In this document: positions 8,835-15,982 of the stretch, piece after piece
Numbering within the stretch: the first letter of the stretch is position 1
How the letters are laid out: the number at the start of each line of letters is the position of its first letter
DNA from: Halorientalis litorea
GTDB taxonomy: Archaea > Halobacteriota > Halobacteria > Halobacteriales > Haloarculaceae
Direction: 5' to 3'
DNA: 64,000 nt
Assembly: GCF_023028225.1 (NCBI RefSeq)
Contig: NZ_CP095482.1
Location: 1,364,001 to 1,428,000 of the forward strand
Notes under the pieces: model-generated
Database searches by the model: none
Told to the model about the DNA's origin: nothing
Seen by the model: only the letters and a program-made list of their open reading frames with translations
Program-made: the position numbers and the translations under genes

Positions 8835-9914
8835 ATGCGCGTGGCACTCGCGCGACTGGCACCGCCGCCGCGACTGGTGGACTGGTCTATCCTCGCTCTC
8901 GTCGGCTTCGAGGTCGGGTCGGGACTGGTGAGTCTGACCGTCGGGACGCCCGACGGTGCGTGGCTGTTCGTCCTCCACGCCATCGCGGGGTTCACGCTGG
9001 TCGGCCTCCTCCTGTTCAAGTTCCGGCGGGTCCGCCACCGGGTGACCGACACCGCACGCTGGGACGGCGGCACGCCCGTCTCGATACTGCTGGGAACGCT
9101 CGCGCTCGCCGCGCTCGGTACCGGCGTCGTCTGGGCACTCGCCGGCCCGGTTCGAGTCGCGGGCTGGCCGCTCCTGTTCGGCCACATGGTGCTCGGCGTG
9201 TCGGTCGTTCCCGTCCTGCTGTGGCACCTCAGACACCGCTTCCGCCTGCCCTCGACAGCGGGCGTCGAGGCACGGCGGACGAGCCTCCAGTACATTGCCC
9301 TCGTAGGTACCGGCGCGCTGGCGTGGCGGGTACAGGGTGCCGTGAGCGACGCGCTCTCGCTGCCGGGAGCGGACCGGCGGTTCACGGGGTCGAAGGAGGA
9401 CGGGAGCGACGCCGGCAACGAGTTCCCCGTGACGAGTTGGGTCGCCGACGACCCCGACCCCATCGACGCCGGCGACTGGGCACTCTCGGTGACCGGCGAA
9501 GTCGAGCAGCCGCGGTCGGTTACGTACGATACCCTCGTCGGAACCACAGTCGGCGAGGAGCGCGAGCGCGCCACGCTCGACTGTACGAGCGGGTGGTACT
9601 CGGACCACGACTGGCACGGCGTCCGGGTGGGTGACCTGCTCGACCAAGTGGAGCCGACAGACGAGGCCCGGTGGGTCAGGTTCCGGTCGGTCACGGGCTA
9701 CCGGTGGAGTCTCCCGCTCGAGGAGGCCCGCGACGCCTTGCTCGCCACGCACGTCGACGGGGAACCGCTCTCGCACGGCCACGGCTATCCCCTGCGATTG
9801 GTCGCACCGGGGCGGCGCGGCTTCCAGTGGGTCAAGTGGGTCGACAGCGTGGAACTGACGCGGCGACAGGACCTCGGCCAGTGGGTCGCAATCCACGTCA
9901 GCGGCCTAGGCTAG
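8835..9914 (+). CDS. Molybdopterin oxidoreductase (sulfite oxidase fold) fused to a membrane b-type domain
   Basis: A 359-residue protein. The first about 175 residues hold four hydrophobic helices with histidines in helix positions (VLHAIAGF, FGHMVLGV, LWHLRHRF), like a membrane cytochrome b domain. The rest is a sulfite-oxidase-type molybdopterin domain with the cofactor cysteine in TLDCTSGWYSDHDWHGV, and RFRSVTGYRWSLPLEEA and HGYPLRLVAPGRRG. It resembles a one-chain version of the MsrP/MsrQ (YedY/YedZ) pair, which repairs oxidised methionine, but the substrate is unknown. A GTG start at 8799 is possible; the ATG at 8835 fits better. The end overlaps the convergent HAD gene by 9 bases. Confidence 0.82.
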   Translation: MRVALARLAPPPRLVDWSILALVGFEVGSGLVSLTVGTPDGAWLFVLHAIAGFTLVGLLLFKFRRVRHRVTDTARWDGGTPVSILLGTLALAALGTGVVWALAGPVRVAGWPLLFGHMVLGVSVVPVLLWHLRHRFRLPSTAGVEARRTSLQYIALVGTGALAWRVQGAVSDALSLPGADRRFTGSKEDGSDAGNEFPVTSWVADDPDPIDAGDWALSVTGEVEQPRSVTYDTLVGTTVGEERERATLDCTSGWYSDHDWHGVRVGDLLDQVEPTDEARWVRFRSVTGYRWSLPLEEARDALLATHVDGEPLSHGHGYPLRLVAPGRRGFQWVKWVDSVELTRRQDLGQWVAIHVSGLG

Positions 9915-10514
9915 GGCGTCGAGCGTCTTCCAGAAGTTCGGCCCCGACTCCTCGTAGTGTATCGGGACGAACCCGGCCGCGCGGGCACCCTCCACGTCGC
10001 GCTCGTAGTCGTCGCCGACCAGCACGTACTCGTCGGCGGCGACGCGGTCACGGGCCAACTCGAAGGGCGCGGGGTCGGGCTTGCGCGCCCCGGCCTCGGC
10101 GGCCGTCACCACCGTCTGTATCGGCAGGTCGTGGGCCGCGATGCGGTCGAGCGTCCACGCCCGGTCGCCGTTCGTGAGGACGCCGAGGTGGGCGTCGGTT
10201 CCCAGCGTCGCGAGCGCGTCGTGCGCGCCTTCCGGCACACGCATCGCGTCCGCGTCCGCCGCACGGAGTGCCGACAGCAGGTCGTCTATGGTTGGGTTGC
10301 CGTCGGCCTGCGCGGCGACGGCGGCCATCCCGGCCCGGTGTGGTTCCGGGTCGAGGGCGTCGGCCCGCGCCGCGAACGCCTCGAAGTAGGCCGTCACGAG
10401 GGCGTCCGGGGCCGCCCCGAGTGTCTCGTCGAGAGCCGTCCGGACCACGGCTTCGCGGGAGTCGGTGCGCGTGAGGAGCGTCCCTTCGAGCGCGAAGAAG
10501 ACCGCCGTCGTCAT
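9906..10514 (-). CDS. HAD-superfamily protein with altered nucleophile motif
   Basis: A 202-residue HAD fold with cap. Motif II (VLTNGDRAW), motif III lysine (GARKPDPAPF) and motif IV (YVLVGDDYERDV) are present. Motif I, normally DxDGT, reads FFALEGTLL: the nucleophilic Asp is Ala and the acid-base Asp is Glu. The bases at 10478-10514 give this directly. It may be a phosphatase-fold binding protein rather than an enzyme. It is the last gene of a three-gene operon and its start overlaps the stop of the previous gene by 4 bases. Family call firm, function unknown. Confidence 0.85.
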   Translation of the reverse strand: MTTAVFFALEGTLLTRTDSREAVVRTALDETLGAAPDALVTAYFEAFAARADALDPEPHRAGMAAVAAQADGNPTIDDLLSALRAADADAMRVPEGAHDALATLGTDAHLGVLTNGDRAWTLDRIAAHDLPIQTVVTAAEAGARKPDPAPFELARDRVAADEYVLVGDDYERDVEGARAAGFVPIHYEESGPNFWKTLDALA

Positions 10515-10942
10515 CGGTCGTCGCCGCTGGCGTCGTCCAAGTCGACGGGGCGGCCCTCCTCCGTCGGCGGCGCGACGTGTTCGATGTACGTCGCCACGTC
10601 GGGTTCCTCGACCCGAACGCGAACGTGCAGGTCGCCGAGTTCGCTCGGGTTGCCGACGGCGAAGGTGACCACGTCCTCGAAGGCCGCCTGCTTCTTCAGG
10701 TCGAAGGCGAGCGTGTCGCCCTCGCGGTTCTCGAGGAACACGTTGCGGGCGGCGTCGAGTATCTCCTGTCTGTGGAGGTGTTCGGAGAACGCCTCCAAGT
10801 CGTGGGTCTCGGCGAGGAGTTCACCCGGCCGTTCCTCGATTTCGGCGTTCGGGAAGAGGTTCAGTATCGCGTCGCGGACCCGTTCGGTGACCTCGGTGTC
10901 GTTGACCGGGGCCGTCACCTGAACGTCGACGCTGTATATCAT
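10511..10942 (-). CDS. UPF0201 family exosome-related RNA-binding protein
   Basis: A 143-residue small alpha/beta protein of the UPF0201/COG1325 family, annotated in archaea as an RNA-binding or exosome-related protein. It starts MIYSVDVQVTAPVNDTEV and contains LNLFPNAEIEERPGELLAET and DLKKQAAFEDVVTFAVG, followed by a short acidic tail (DLDDASGDDR). The ATG at 10942 overlaps the upstream kinase gene by 4 bases, so translation is coupled. A much longer in-frame reading upstream is only the open antisense frame of the kinase. Function is not proven for the family. Confidence 0.85.
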   Translation of the reverse strand: MIYSVDVQVTAPVNDTEVTERVRDAILNLFPNAEIEERPGELLAETHDLEAFSEHLHRQEILDAARNVFLENREGDTLAFDLKKQAAFEDVVTFAVGNPSELGDLHVRVRVEEPDVATYIEHVAPPTEEGRPVDLDDASGDDR

Positions 10943-11493
10943 GCTTCGAGCGCGCCAGGTCCCTCTCGCACGAGCGCGCGTATCTGCTCGCGGAACCGGT
11001 CGAGGCTGTCGGTGTTCTCTATCGTCACGTCCGCCCTGTCCATCACTTCGCCCATCCCGAACCCGAGTTCGCGCTCGTCGCGTTCTTCGAGGCTCTCGGT
11101 GTCCGGGTCGTCGCGGCCCCGGTCGTCGAGTCGCTCCCGTCGCGTCTCGAAGGGGGCCTCGATACTCACGAGGACGAACTCCTCGCCGAACCGCTCGCGG
11201 AACGCGTCGAGTTCCACGTCCGACCGGAGGCCGTCGACGAGGACGGTGTCGGCGTGGTCGAGTTCGGATTCGAGCATCGGGAGGGATCGCTGTGCGACGG
11301 CGGCGGGGCCGTCCTCCTCGCGGAGTCGCTGTGCGACCTCGCCGTGGTGCTGTGCGGGGTCCAACCCCCTGTCGCGGCACTCCTGCCGGATGACATCGCC
11401 CATCGTCACGACGGGGATGTCGAGGTCGCGCGCGACGGCGGCGGCCTCACCCTTGCCACTGCCCGGTAACCCGACGGTCCCGATGACGGTCAT
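10939..11493 (-). CDS. UPF0200 family nucleotide kinase-like P-loop protein
   Basis: A 184-residue P-loop protein, related to dephospho-CoA and adenylate kinases and annotated UPF0200. Walker A is GLPGSGKGEA at residues 7-16; further conserved parts are GDVIRQECRDRG, VLVDGLRSDVELDAF and VSIEAPFETRRERLDDRGR. It heads a three-gene operon with the UPF0201 protein and the HAD protein, all joined by 4-base overlaps; the first two are neighbours in many archaea. The natural phosphate acceptor is unknown. Confidence 0.87.
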   Translation of the reverse strand: MTVIGTVGLPGSGKGEAAAVARDLDIPVVTMGDVIRQECRDRGLDPAQHHGEVAQRLREEDGPAAVAQRSLPMLESELDHADTVLVDGLRSDVELDAFRERFGEEFVLVSIEAPFETRRERLDDRGRDDPDTESLEERDERELGFGMGEVMDRADVTIENTDSLDRFREQIRALVREGPGALEA

Positions 11494-11563
11494 TGCCCCG
11501 GAGTAGTCGGGAGCCGCGCTTAAGGGCTGTGGCTCGCGGGGAACCGCTCGGCCCGTAGCCGCC

Positions 11564-11755
11564 TCAGATGCGGTCGAGGAAGTAGAGGACGATGAGGACG
11601 ACGATGAGGAGGCCGAGCACCGGCTGGAGGGGGCCGAGCAGGCCGGCGACGAGTTCGAAGAACTCGCCGACGATTTCCAGCACTATCCAGACGACGACTA
11701 ACAGGAGCACGATTTTCAGCAGGTCGTCGACATCGAGTGCGGCACGACTGTCCAT
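11564..11755 (-). CDS. Small two-helix membrane protein
   Basis: A 63-residue protein starting MDSRAALDVDDLLKIV, with two hydrophobic helices (VLLLVVVWIVLEIVGEFFEL and VLGLLIVVLIVLYFLD) separated by a short GPLQP turn. It looks like a haloarchaeal membrane protein of unknown function. An in-frame extension to 11848 reads through unlikely sequence and is not preferred. It is divergent from the surface protein at 11851. I do not recognise a function. Confidence 0.6.
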   Translation of the reverse strand: MDSRAALDVDDLLKIVLLLVVVWIVLEIVGEFFELVAGLLGPLQPVLGLLIVVLIVLYFLDRI

Positions 11756-11850
11756 GGCTATCGGTCCGTCGGGTGACGTGAAAGGGGTTGTGGCCCGGCA
11801 ACAAAGGCTATGAAACGGGGGACGAAACCCAGTACTCTTCTGCACCACAC

Positions 11851-12531
11851 ATGTTCGACACAGACCACGCCGTCGCCGGAATCGTCGTCACAGCACTCCT
11901 CCTCGCGGCGGTCGGCCCCGTCGGAGCGGCGACACAGGAGACACCGACCGAGGGGGTCGATATCGCGCTCGACGCGAACGGAACGGCCGAGGTGACGCTG
12001 GTCCTCACCTACGACCTCGGGAGCGAGACCGAGCGCGACGCGTTCCGTGACCTCGCGGACGACCGGGCCACCAAAGAGCGGTTCACGGAGCAGTTCCGGA
12101 CCCGGATGAGCCGGGTCGCACGCGACGCCGCGAACGAGACCGGGCGCGAGATGCGCGTCACCGACGCGTCGCTCTCGACTCGAACGGCCGAGAACACGGG
12201 CGTCGTCGAGCTGTCGGTCACGTGGGAGGGACTGGCGGCCGTCACGGACGACGACGTGACCGTCACGGAACCGTTCGCGAGCGGGTTCGAGTCCGACCGG
12301 CCGGTCCGGGTCGTCGCCCCGGACGGCTACGAGTTGACGAGCGTGACACCCGAACCGACCGCGCGGGACGACGCGACGGCGACGTGGGAGGCCGGGACGA
12401 CTCTCTCTGGGTTCGAGGTAGTAGCGACCCCGACGACGGACGCGAGTTCCGGGGGCGGTTCCGGGTTCGGTATCGCGGCGGCCCCCCTGTCGCTGGTCGC
12501 GCTCGCCGCACTCGCCCGGCGGAGACGGTAG
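11851..12531 (+). CDS. Secreted surface protein with PGF-CTERM-like anchor
   Basis: A 226-residue exported protein. The N-terminal signal (HAVAGIVVTALLLAAVGPVGA) is followed by an acidic extracellular domain (about residues 30-195) whose middle is a charged helical region (DLADDRATKERFTEQFRTRM). The C terminus is a glycine/serine linker (SSGGGSGFG), a hydrophobic helix (IAAAPLSLVALAALA) and RRRR. That layout is the archaeosortase-processed PGF-CTERM style, which leaves the protein lipid-anchored on the S-layer side. The extracellular domain has no function I can name. The ATG at 11851 is chosen because it begins the signal peptide. Confidence 0.8.
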   Translation: MFDTDHAVAGIVVTALLLAAVGPVGAATQETPTEGVDIALDANGTAEVTLVLTYDLGSETERDAFRDLADDRATKERFTEQFRTRMSRVARDAANETGREMRVTDASLSTRTAENTGVVELSVTWEGLAAVTDDDVTVTEPFASGFESDRPVRVVAPDGYELTSVTPEPTARDDATATWEAGTTLSGFEVVATPTTDASSGGGSGFGIAAAPLSLVALAALARRRR

Positions 12532-12549
12532 CCGACGCGTCTCGGAAGG

Positions 12550-12557
12550 TTTTAATA
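12550..12557 (+). promoter_or_regulatory. TATA-like box of the argG leader
   Basis: TTTTAATA, preceded by the purine-rich GGAAGG that suits a BRE. It lies about 29 bases before the ATG of the small ORF at 12583, the normal spacing for a leaderless haloarchaeal transcript, and is the only convincing box between 12531 and argG. If it drives argG, the mRNA has a leader of roughly 190 bases. Confidence 0.6.
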
Positions 12558-12582
12558 GACGACTCCGGTTACTTCCGGGTAC

Positions 12583-12675
12583 ATGACGCGGACCCGGCAA
12601 AGCGGTGTACAGGCAGTCACGAGCCGCGTGTCCGCCCCGACCTTTCTCCGACGACGCCGACGACCGGGCCGTTAG
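12583..12675 (+). CDS. Candidate arginine-rich leader peptide upstream of argG
   Basis: A 30-codon ORF starting MTRTRQSG. Nine of 30 residues are arginine, with five in a row at residues 23-27 (codons CGA CGA CGC CGA CGA) and an arginine as the last sense codon. The ATG lies about 29 bases after a TATA-like box, so it would be the first codon of a leaderless mRNA that continues into argG about 100 bases on. A perfect hairpin (12665-12680) covers its final codons and stop. Position and content suggest a leader peptide that reports charged tRNA-Arg. Caution: wrong frames in this GC-rich DNA are often arginine-rich, so the case rests on promoter spacing and hairpin. Confidence 0.4.
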   Translation: MTRTRQSGVQAVTSRVSAPTFLRRRRRPGR

Positions 12676-12680
12676 GCCCG
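12665..12680 (+). promoter_or_regulatory. Perfect 6-bp tetraloop hairpin over the leader stop codon
   Basis: CGGGCC, loop GTTA, GGCCCG. The stop codon TAG (12673-12675) spans the loop and first base of the 3' arm, so a ribosome finishing or stalling on the arginine run would decide whether the stem forms. No strong T-run follows, only CCCTTTC at about 12689-12695, so it is not a standard archaeal terminator. Confidence 0.5.
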
Positions 12681-12716
12681 CCTACATTCCCTTTCATCGT
12701 ACAGTTGTCCAGTCTC

Positions 12717-12754
12717 GAACCGTCCACCCACTGGTTCCGGACGGCCACGAACCA
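12717..12754 (+). promoter_or_regulatory. Competing stem segments before argG
   Basis: GGTTC (12733-12737) can pair with an upstream GAACC (12717-12721) or a downstream GAACC (12749-12753). CCGTCC (12720-12725) can pair with GGACGG (12739-12744). The arrangement allows mutually exclusive hairpins, or an H-type pseudoknot, 20-58 bases before the argG start. Read by eye, with no energy calculation. Confidence 0.35.
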
Positions 12755-12774
12755 CCCTACAACACACACCACAC

Positions 12775-14022
12775 ATGCCAGCTACCGACGACACGAACGG
12801 AACGGTCGCGCTCGCCTTCTCGGGCGGGCTCGACACCACAGTCTGTGTACCGCTGCTGAAAGAAGAGTACGGCTACGACGACGTCATCGGCGTCACCGTC
12901 GACGTCGGCCAACCCGAAGAGGAGTTCGACGAAGCCGAGGAGACGGCGGCGGCACTCGGCCTCGACAGCTACGTCGTGGACGCCAAAGACGAGTTCGCGG
13001 AGTTGTGCCTCGACGCCGTGAAGGCCAACGCCACCTACCAGGGCTACCCGCTCGGGACGGCACTCGCCCGGCCGGTCATCGCACAGGCCATCCTCGACGT
13101 GGCCGAAGAGCAGGGCTGTACCGCGCTCGCCCACGGCTGTACCGGGAAGGGGAACGACCAGTTGCGCTTCGAGACGGTCTGGCGGGACTCGGACCTGAAC
13201 GTCCACGCGCCCGTCCGCGAACTCGGCCTGACCCGCGAGTGGGAACAGGAGTACGCCGCCGAGAAGGACCTGCCCGTCGAGGGTGGAGACGGCGGCCGCT
13301 GGAGCATCGACACGAACCTCTGGAGCCGGTCGGTCGAGGGGTCGGAACTCGAAGACCCCGCACACGTCCCCGGGGAGGAGATATACGACTGGACCGCCGA
13401 ACCCGGCGAGGAGGACGCCGAACTGCTCGAACTCACCTTCGAGCAGGGTGAGGCCGTCGCCGTCGACGGCGAGTCGATGGACGCCGTGACCCTCATCGGC
13501 CACCTCAACGAGCGCGCCGGTGCCCACGGCGTCGGGCGGACCGACACGATGGAGGACCGCATGCTCGGGCTGAAGGTCCGGGAGAACTACGAACACCCCG
13601 CCGCGACGGTCCTGCTGGCCGCCCACGAGGCTCTCGAAGGGTTGGTACTCACGAAGGAAGAGCGGAGTTTCAAGCAGGGCATCGATCAAGAGTGGGCGGA
13701 GAAGGGCTATCAGGGCCTCGTGAACGCGCCCCTGTTCAGCGCGCTGGAAGGGTTCATCGAGGAGACACAGCAGCGCGTGACCGGCACGGTGACGGTCAAA
13801 CTGCAGGGTGGACAGGCCCAGCCGGTCGGCCGCGAGAGTCCCTACGCCTGCTACGCGGAGGGGCAGGCCTCGTTCAACACCGAGGCCGTCACCGACGACA
13901 TCGAACAGGCCGACGCGACGGGCGTCGCCAAGTACCACGGCTTCCAGGAGCGGTTGGCGAACAAGGTGACCGAGGCCGCCGACGACGCCGCGGCCGACGC
14001 GGGAATCATCGACTACGAGTGA
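12775..14022 (+). CDS. argG: Argininosuccinate synthase
   Basis: A 415-residue cytoplasmic enzyme joining citrulline and aspartate with ATP to make argininosuccinate, the penultimate step to arginine. The N-terminal ATP pyrophosphatase P-loop is ALAFSGGLDTTVC (residues 13-25). GHGC-type motifs follow (ALAHGCTGKGNDQLRFE), and the C-terminal part carries ITLIGH-like and RENYEHPAATVLL sequence. The length is normal for the family. The start MPATDDTNG is the only sensible ATG. It is followed after one base by argH. Its promoter appears to be the distant TATA box at 12550, with the leader ORF between. Confidence 0.97.
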   Translation: MPATDDTNGTVALAFSGGLDTTVCVPLLKEEYGYDDVIGVTVDVGQPEEEFDEAEETAAALGLDSYVVDAKDEFAELCLDAVKANATYQGYPLGTALARPVIAQAILDVAEEQGCTALAHGCTGKGNDQLRFETVWRDSDLNVHAPVRELGLTREWEQEYAAEKDLPVEGGDGGRWSIDTNLWSRSVEGSELEDPAHVPGEEIYDWTAEPGEEDAELLELTFEQGEAVAVDGESMDAVTLIGHLNERAGAHGVGRTDTMEDRMLGLKVRENYEHPAATVLLAAHEALEGLVLTKEERSFKQGIDQEWAEKGYQGLVNAPLFSALEGFIEETQQRVTGTVTVKLQGGQAQPVGRESPYACYAEGQASFNTEAVTDDIEQADATGVAKYHGFQERLANKVTEAADDAAADAGIIDYE

Positions 14023-14023
14023 T

Positions 14024-15571
14024 ATGACCGACGGACCCACGGACGGCGGGGCAGACGGGGCCGACAGTGGCGAGTCCGGCGACGTGGTCCGCCGGGACCG
14101 CTTTTCGGGCGGTCCCGCCCGTGGGTTCCTCTCCTCGCTCGCCGACGACGAGCGCATCTTCGCGGCGGACCTCGCCGTAGACCGCGCCCACGTCGTGATG
14201 CTTGCCGAGCAGGGTATCGTCGACGAGGCGGACGCGGGCGCGATTCTGTCCGCGCTGGACGACGTGGAGGCGGCCGGCCACGACGCGTTACCCGACGGGG
14301 AGGACATCCACGCCGCCATCGAAACGGCGGTCATCGAACGGGTCGGTCCCCGGGGTGGACGGATGCACACCGCCCGCTCGCGCAACGACGAGGTGGCGAC
14401 CTGTATCCGATACCGTCTGCGCGGGGACCTGCTCGACGCCGTCGAGACGGTGGTCGGGGCACGCGAGGAACTGCTGGCGGCGGCGCGCGACCACACCGAG
14501 ACGGTGATGCCCGGGTTCACCCACCGCCAGTACGCACAACCGACCACGGTGGCGCACTACCTGCTGAGTTACGAGCGCGCACTGGCCCGGGACACGGAGC
14601 GGTTGCTCGACGCCTCCGACCGGACGAACCGCTCGCCGCTGGGTGCGGCCGCGTTCGCGGGGACGCCGTTCGACATCGACCGCGAACGCACGGCTGCGTT
14701 GCTCGGGTTCGATTCCGTCCTCTCGAACTCGATGGACGCCGCCTCCGCGCGGGACTTCTTGCTGGAGGCGACGACGGCACTCTCGAACCTGACGACGACG
14801 CTCTCGGGCCTCAGCGAGGACTTCGTGGCGTTCGCCAACGACGACTACGTGACGCTCTCGGACGACTACGCCTCGACGTCCTCCATCATGCCCCAGAAGA
14901 AGAACCCGGACACGCTGGAGTTGGTCCGGGCACGCGCGGGCGACGCTCACGCGGCGGTGTCGGGCCTGCTGACGACACTGAAGGGGTTGCCGCGCGCGTA
15001 CAACCGTGACCTCCAGCGGGCCACCGGGCACGGGTGGGCGGCGGTCGATTCGGCCGTCGAGGCGACCGAAGTCGCGGCCGGTGCGGTGGCGACGGCCGAG
15101 TGGAACGACGACGTGCTGGCGGCGGAGGCCAGTGCCGGGTTCTCCACGGCGACGGGCGTCGCGGACCTGCTGGCGAAGGCCGGTGTCCCCTTCCGGACGG
15201 CACACGAGGTGGTCGCGCTCGCGGCCGAGCGGTCGGTCGACCCCGGCTACGAGACGCTGGCGGCGGCCGCCGAGGAGGTACTCGGCGAGTCGCTGTCGGC
15301 GTACGTGGAGCGCGAGGAGAGCGAGACTTCGGAGGCGGCGAGCGAGGCGGGGCAACTCGTGAGCCGCGAGGCCGTCGAGGCGGCACTCGACCCGGCCGAG
15401 AGCGTCGCGAGTCGCGACTCGGCCGGCGGTCCGGCACCCGCTGCCGTCGAGGTGCAACTGTCGGCCGCCGAGGACGGCATCGCGGCGGCCCGGGAGGAAC
15501 TCGGGGGACGGCGCGAACGGGTGGCCGACGCCGCCGAACTGCTCCGCGAGGAGGTGGCCACGTATGTCTGA
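14024..15571 (+). CDS. argH: Argininosuccinate lyase
   Basis: A 515-residue fumarase/aspartase-superfamily enzyme that splits argininosuccinate to arginine and fumarate. Visible signatures are HTARSRNDEVATCIRYRLRG, TVMPGFTHRQYAQPTT and the superfamily signature SSIMPQKKNPDTLELVRA. An acidic N-terminal extension (DGGADGADSGESGD) and a glutamate/serine-rich segment near residue 430 are halophilic features. It lies one base after argG, so the two are cotranscribed. The last codons contain GGAGGT, which could act as a ribosome binding site for the small ORF overlapping its stop. Confidence 0.97.
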   Translation: MTDGPTDGGADGADSGESGDVVRRDRFSGGPARGFLSSLADDERIFAADLAVDRAHVVMLAEQGIVDEADAGAILSALDDVEAAGHDALPDGEDIHAAIETAVIERVGPRGGRMHTARSRNDEVATCIRYRLRGDLLDAVETVVGAREELLAAARDHTETVMPGFTHRQYAQPTTVAHYLLSYERALARDTERLLDASDRTNRSPLGAAAFAGTPFDIDRERTAALLGFDSVLSNSMDAASARDFLLEATTALSNLTTTLSGLSEDFVAFANDDYVTLSDDYASTSSIMPQKKNPDTLELVRARAGDAHAAVSGLLTTLKGLPRAYNRDLQRATGHGWAAVDSAVEATEVAAGAVATAEWNDDVLAAEASAGFSTATGVADLLAKAGVPFRTAHEVVALAAERSVDPGYETLAAAAEEVLGESLSAYVEREESETSEAASEAGQLVSREAVEAALDPAESVASRDSAGGPAPAAVEVQLSAAEDGIAAAREELGGRRERVADAAELLREEVATYV

Positions 15572-15629
15572 GCGACGACGGCGCGGGCGACCGGTGGCGG
15601 TACCACCACCATCCCCGCGAGGGGATTAA
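15564..15629 (+). CDS. Small arginine-rich ORF overlapping the argH stop
   Basis: A 21-codon ORF starting MSERRRRGRP, whose ATG lies 8 bases after GGAGGT (15550-15555) and whose first codons overlap the argH stop by 8 bases. Six arginines fall in the first 19 residues, four of them consecutive. Its 3' end is covered by the perfect hairpin at 15611-15626, like the argG leader ORF. The ribosome-site sequence is also the argH coding sequence for E-E-V, so it may be fortuitous, and lysW has its own TATA box farther on. It could be a second leader peptide or chance. Confidence 0.25.
   Translation: MSERRRRGRPVAVPPPSPRGD
15611..15626 (+). promoter_or_regulatory. Perfect 6-bp GCGA tetraloop hairpin after argH
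   Basis: ATCCCC, loop GCGA (a GNRA-type tetraloop), GGGGAT, followed directly by the AT-rich TAATTACCAAATTC. It overlaps the last five codons of the small ORF at 15564 and ends one base before its TAA is complete. It may terminate or process the argGH message. Confidence 0.5.
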
Positions 15630-15733
15630 TTACCAAATTCATGATACAGAAATCGTGAAACGTCCCGATGTTCGCTCTTGACGTGCTTAGACGGTAGTTT
15701 GTGTCGTTAACTTTCTTCGACAATTCCGAAGGG

Positions 15734-15739
15734 TTTAAG
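15734..15739 (+). promoter_or_regulatory. TATA-like box of lysW
   Basis: TTTAAG in the context GAAGGGTTTAAGTGCG, about 31 bases before the lysW ATG. The 100 bases upstream are unusually AT-rich for this window and could hold regulator sites. A purine-rich GAGGTGG at 15753-15759 also precedes the ATG. Confidence 0.5.
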
Positions 15740-15766
15740 TGCGAACGACCGTGAGGTGGGAGTACC

Positions 15767-15931
15767 ATGACGGACTGCATCGAGTGCGGGGCCGAGGTGT
15801 CCCTGCACGACGACCTCGAAGTCGGAGAGATTGTCGACTGTGCGACCTGCGGTGCGGAACTGGAAGTCGTCGACACGGACCCCGCGGTGCTGGAGACGGC
15901 CCCCGAGCTGGAAGAGGACTGGGGGGAGTGA
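15767..15931 (+). CDS. lysW: LysW amino-group carrier protein
   Basis: A 54-residue acidic carrier. Two CxxC pairs (CIECGAEVS and CATCGAEL) bind zinc, and the C terminus ends in the diagnostic EDWGE, whose final glutamate is linked through its side chain to the amino group of the substrate (glutamate for arginine, aminoadipate for lysine). The intermediates are passed between enzymes on this protein, which protects the amino group. It starts the lysW-lysX-argC-argB-argD-argE-argF run. Its presence with argF, argG and argH argues for arginine as the product. Confidence 0.95.
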   Translation: MTDCIECGAEVSLHDDLEVGEIVDCATCGAELEVVDTDPAVLETAPELEEDWGE

Positions 15932-15982
15932 ACGTGTCGACGGGCGACGGGGCTTTGGCCGCGACGCGCGGCCGGTGGTAGG

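Noticed and set aside
10261..10275. Another GCAC-GGA-GTGC palindrome, inside the HAD gene
   Set aside because: The arms are only four bases, and it lies in a normal conserved coding segment, so it is not counted with the lysX and argB inserts.
12605..12859. 84-codon frame between the surface protein and argG
   Set aside because: It overlaps the argG start in another frame, has no TATA box or family motif, and competes with the better placed leader ORF.
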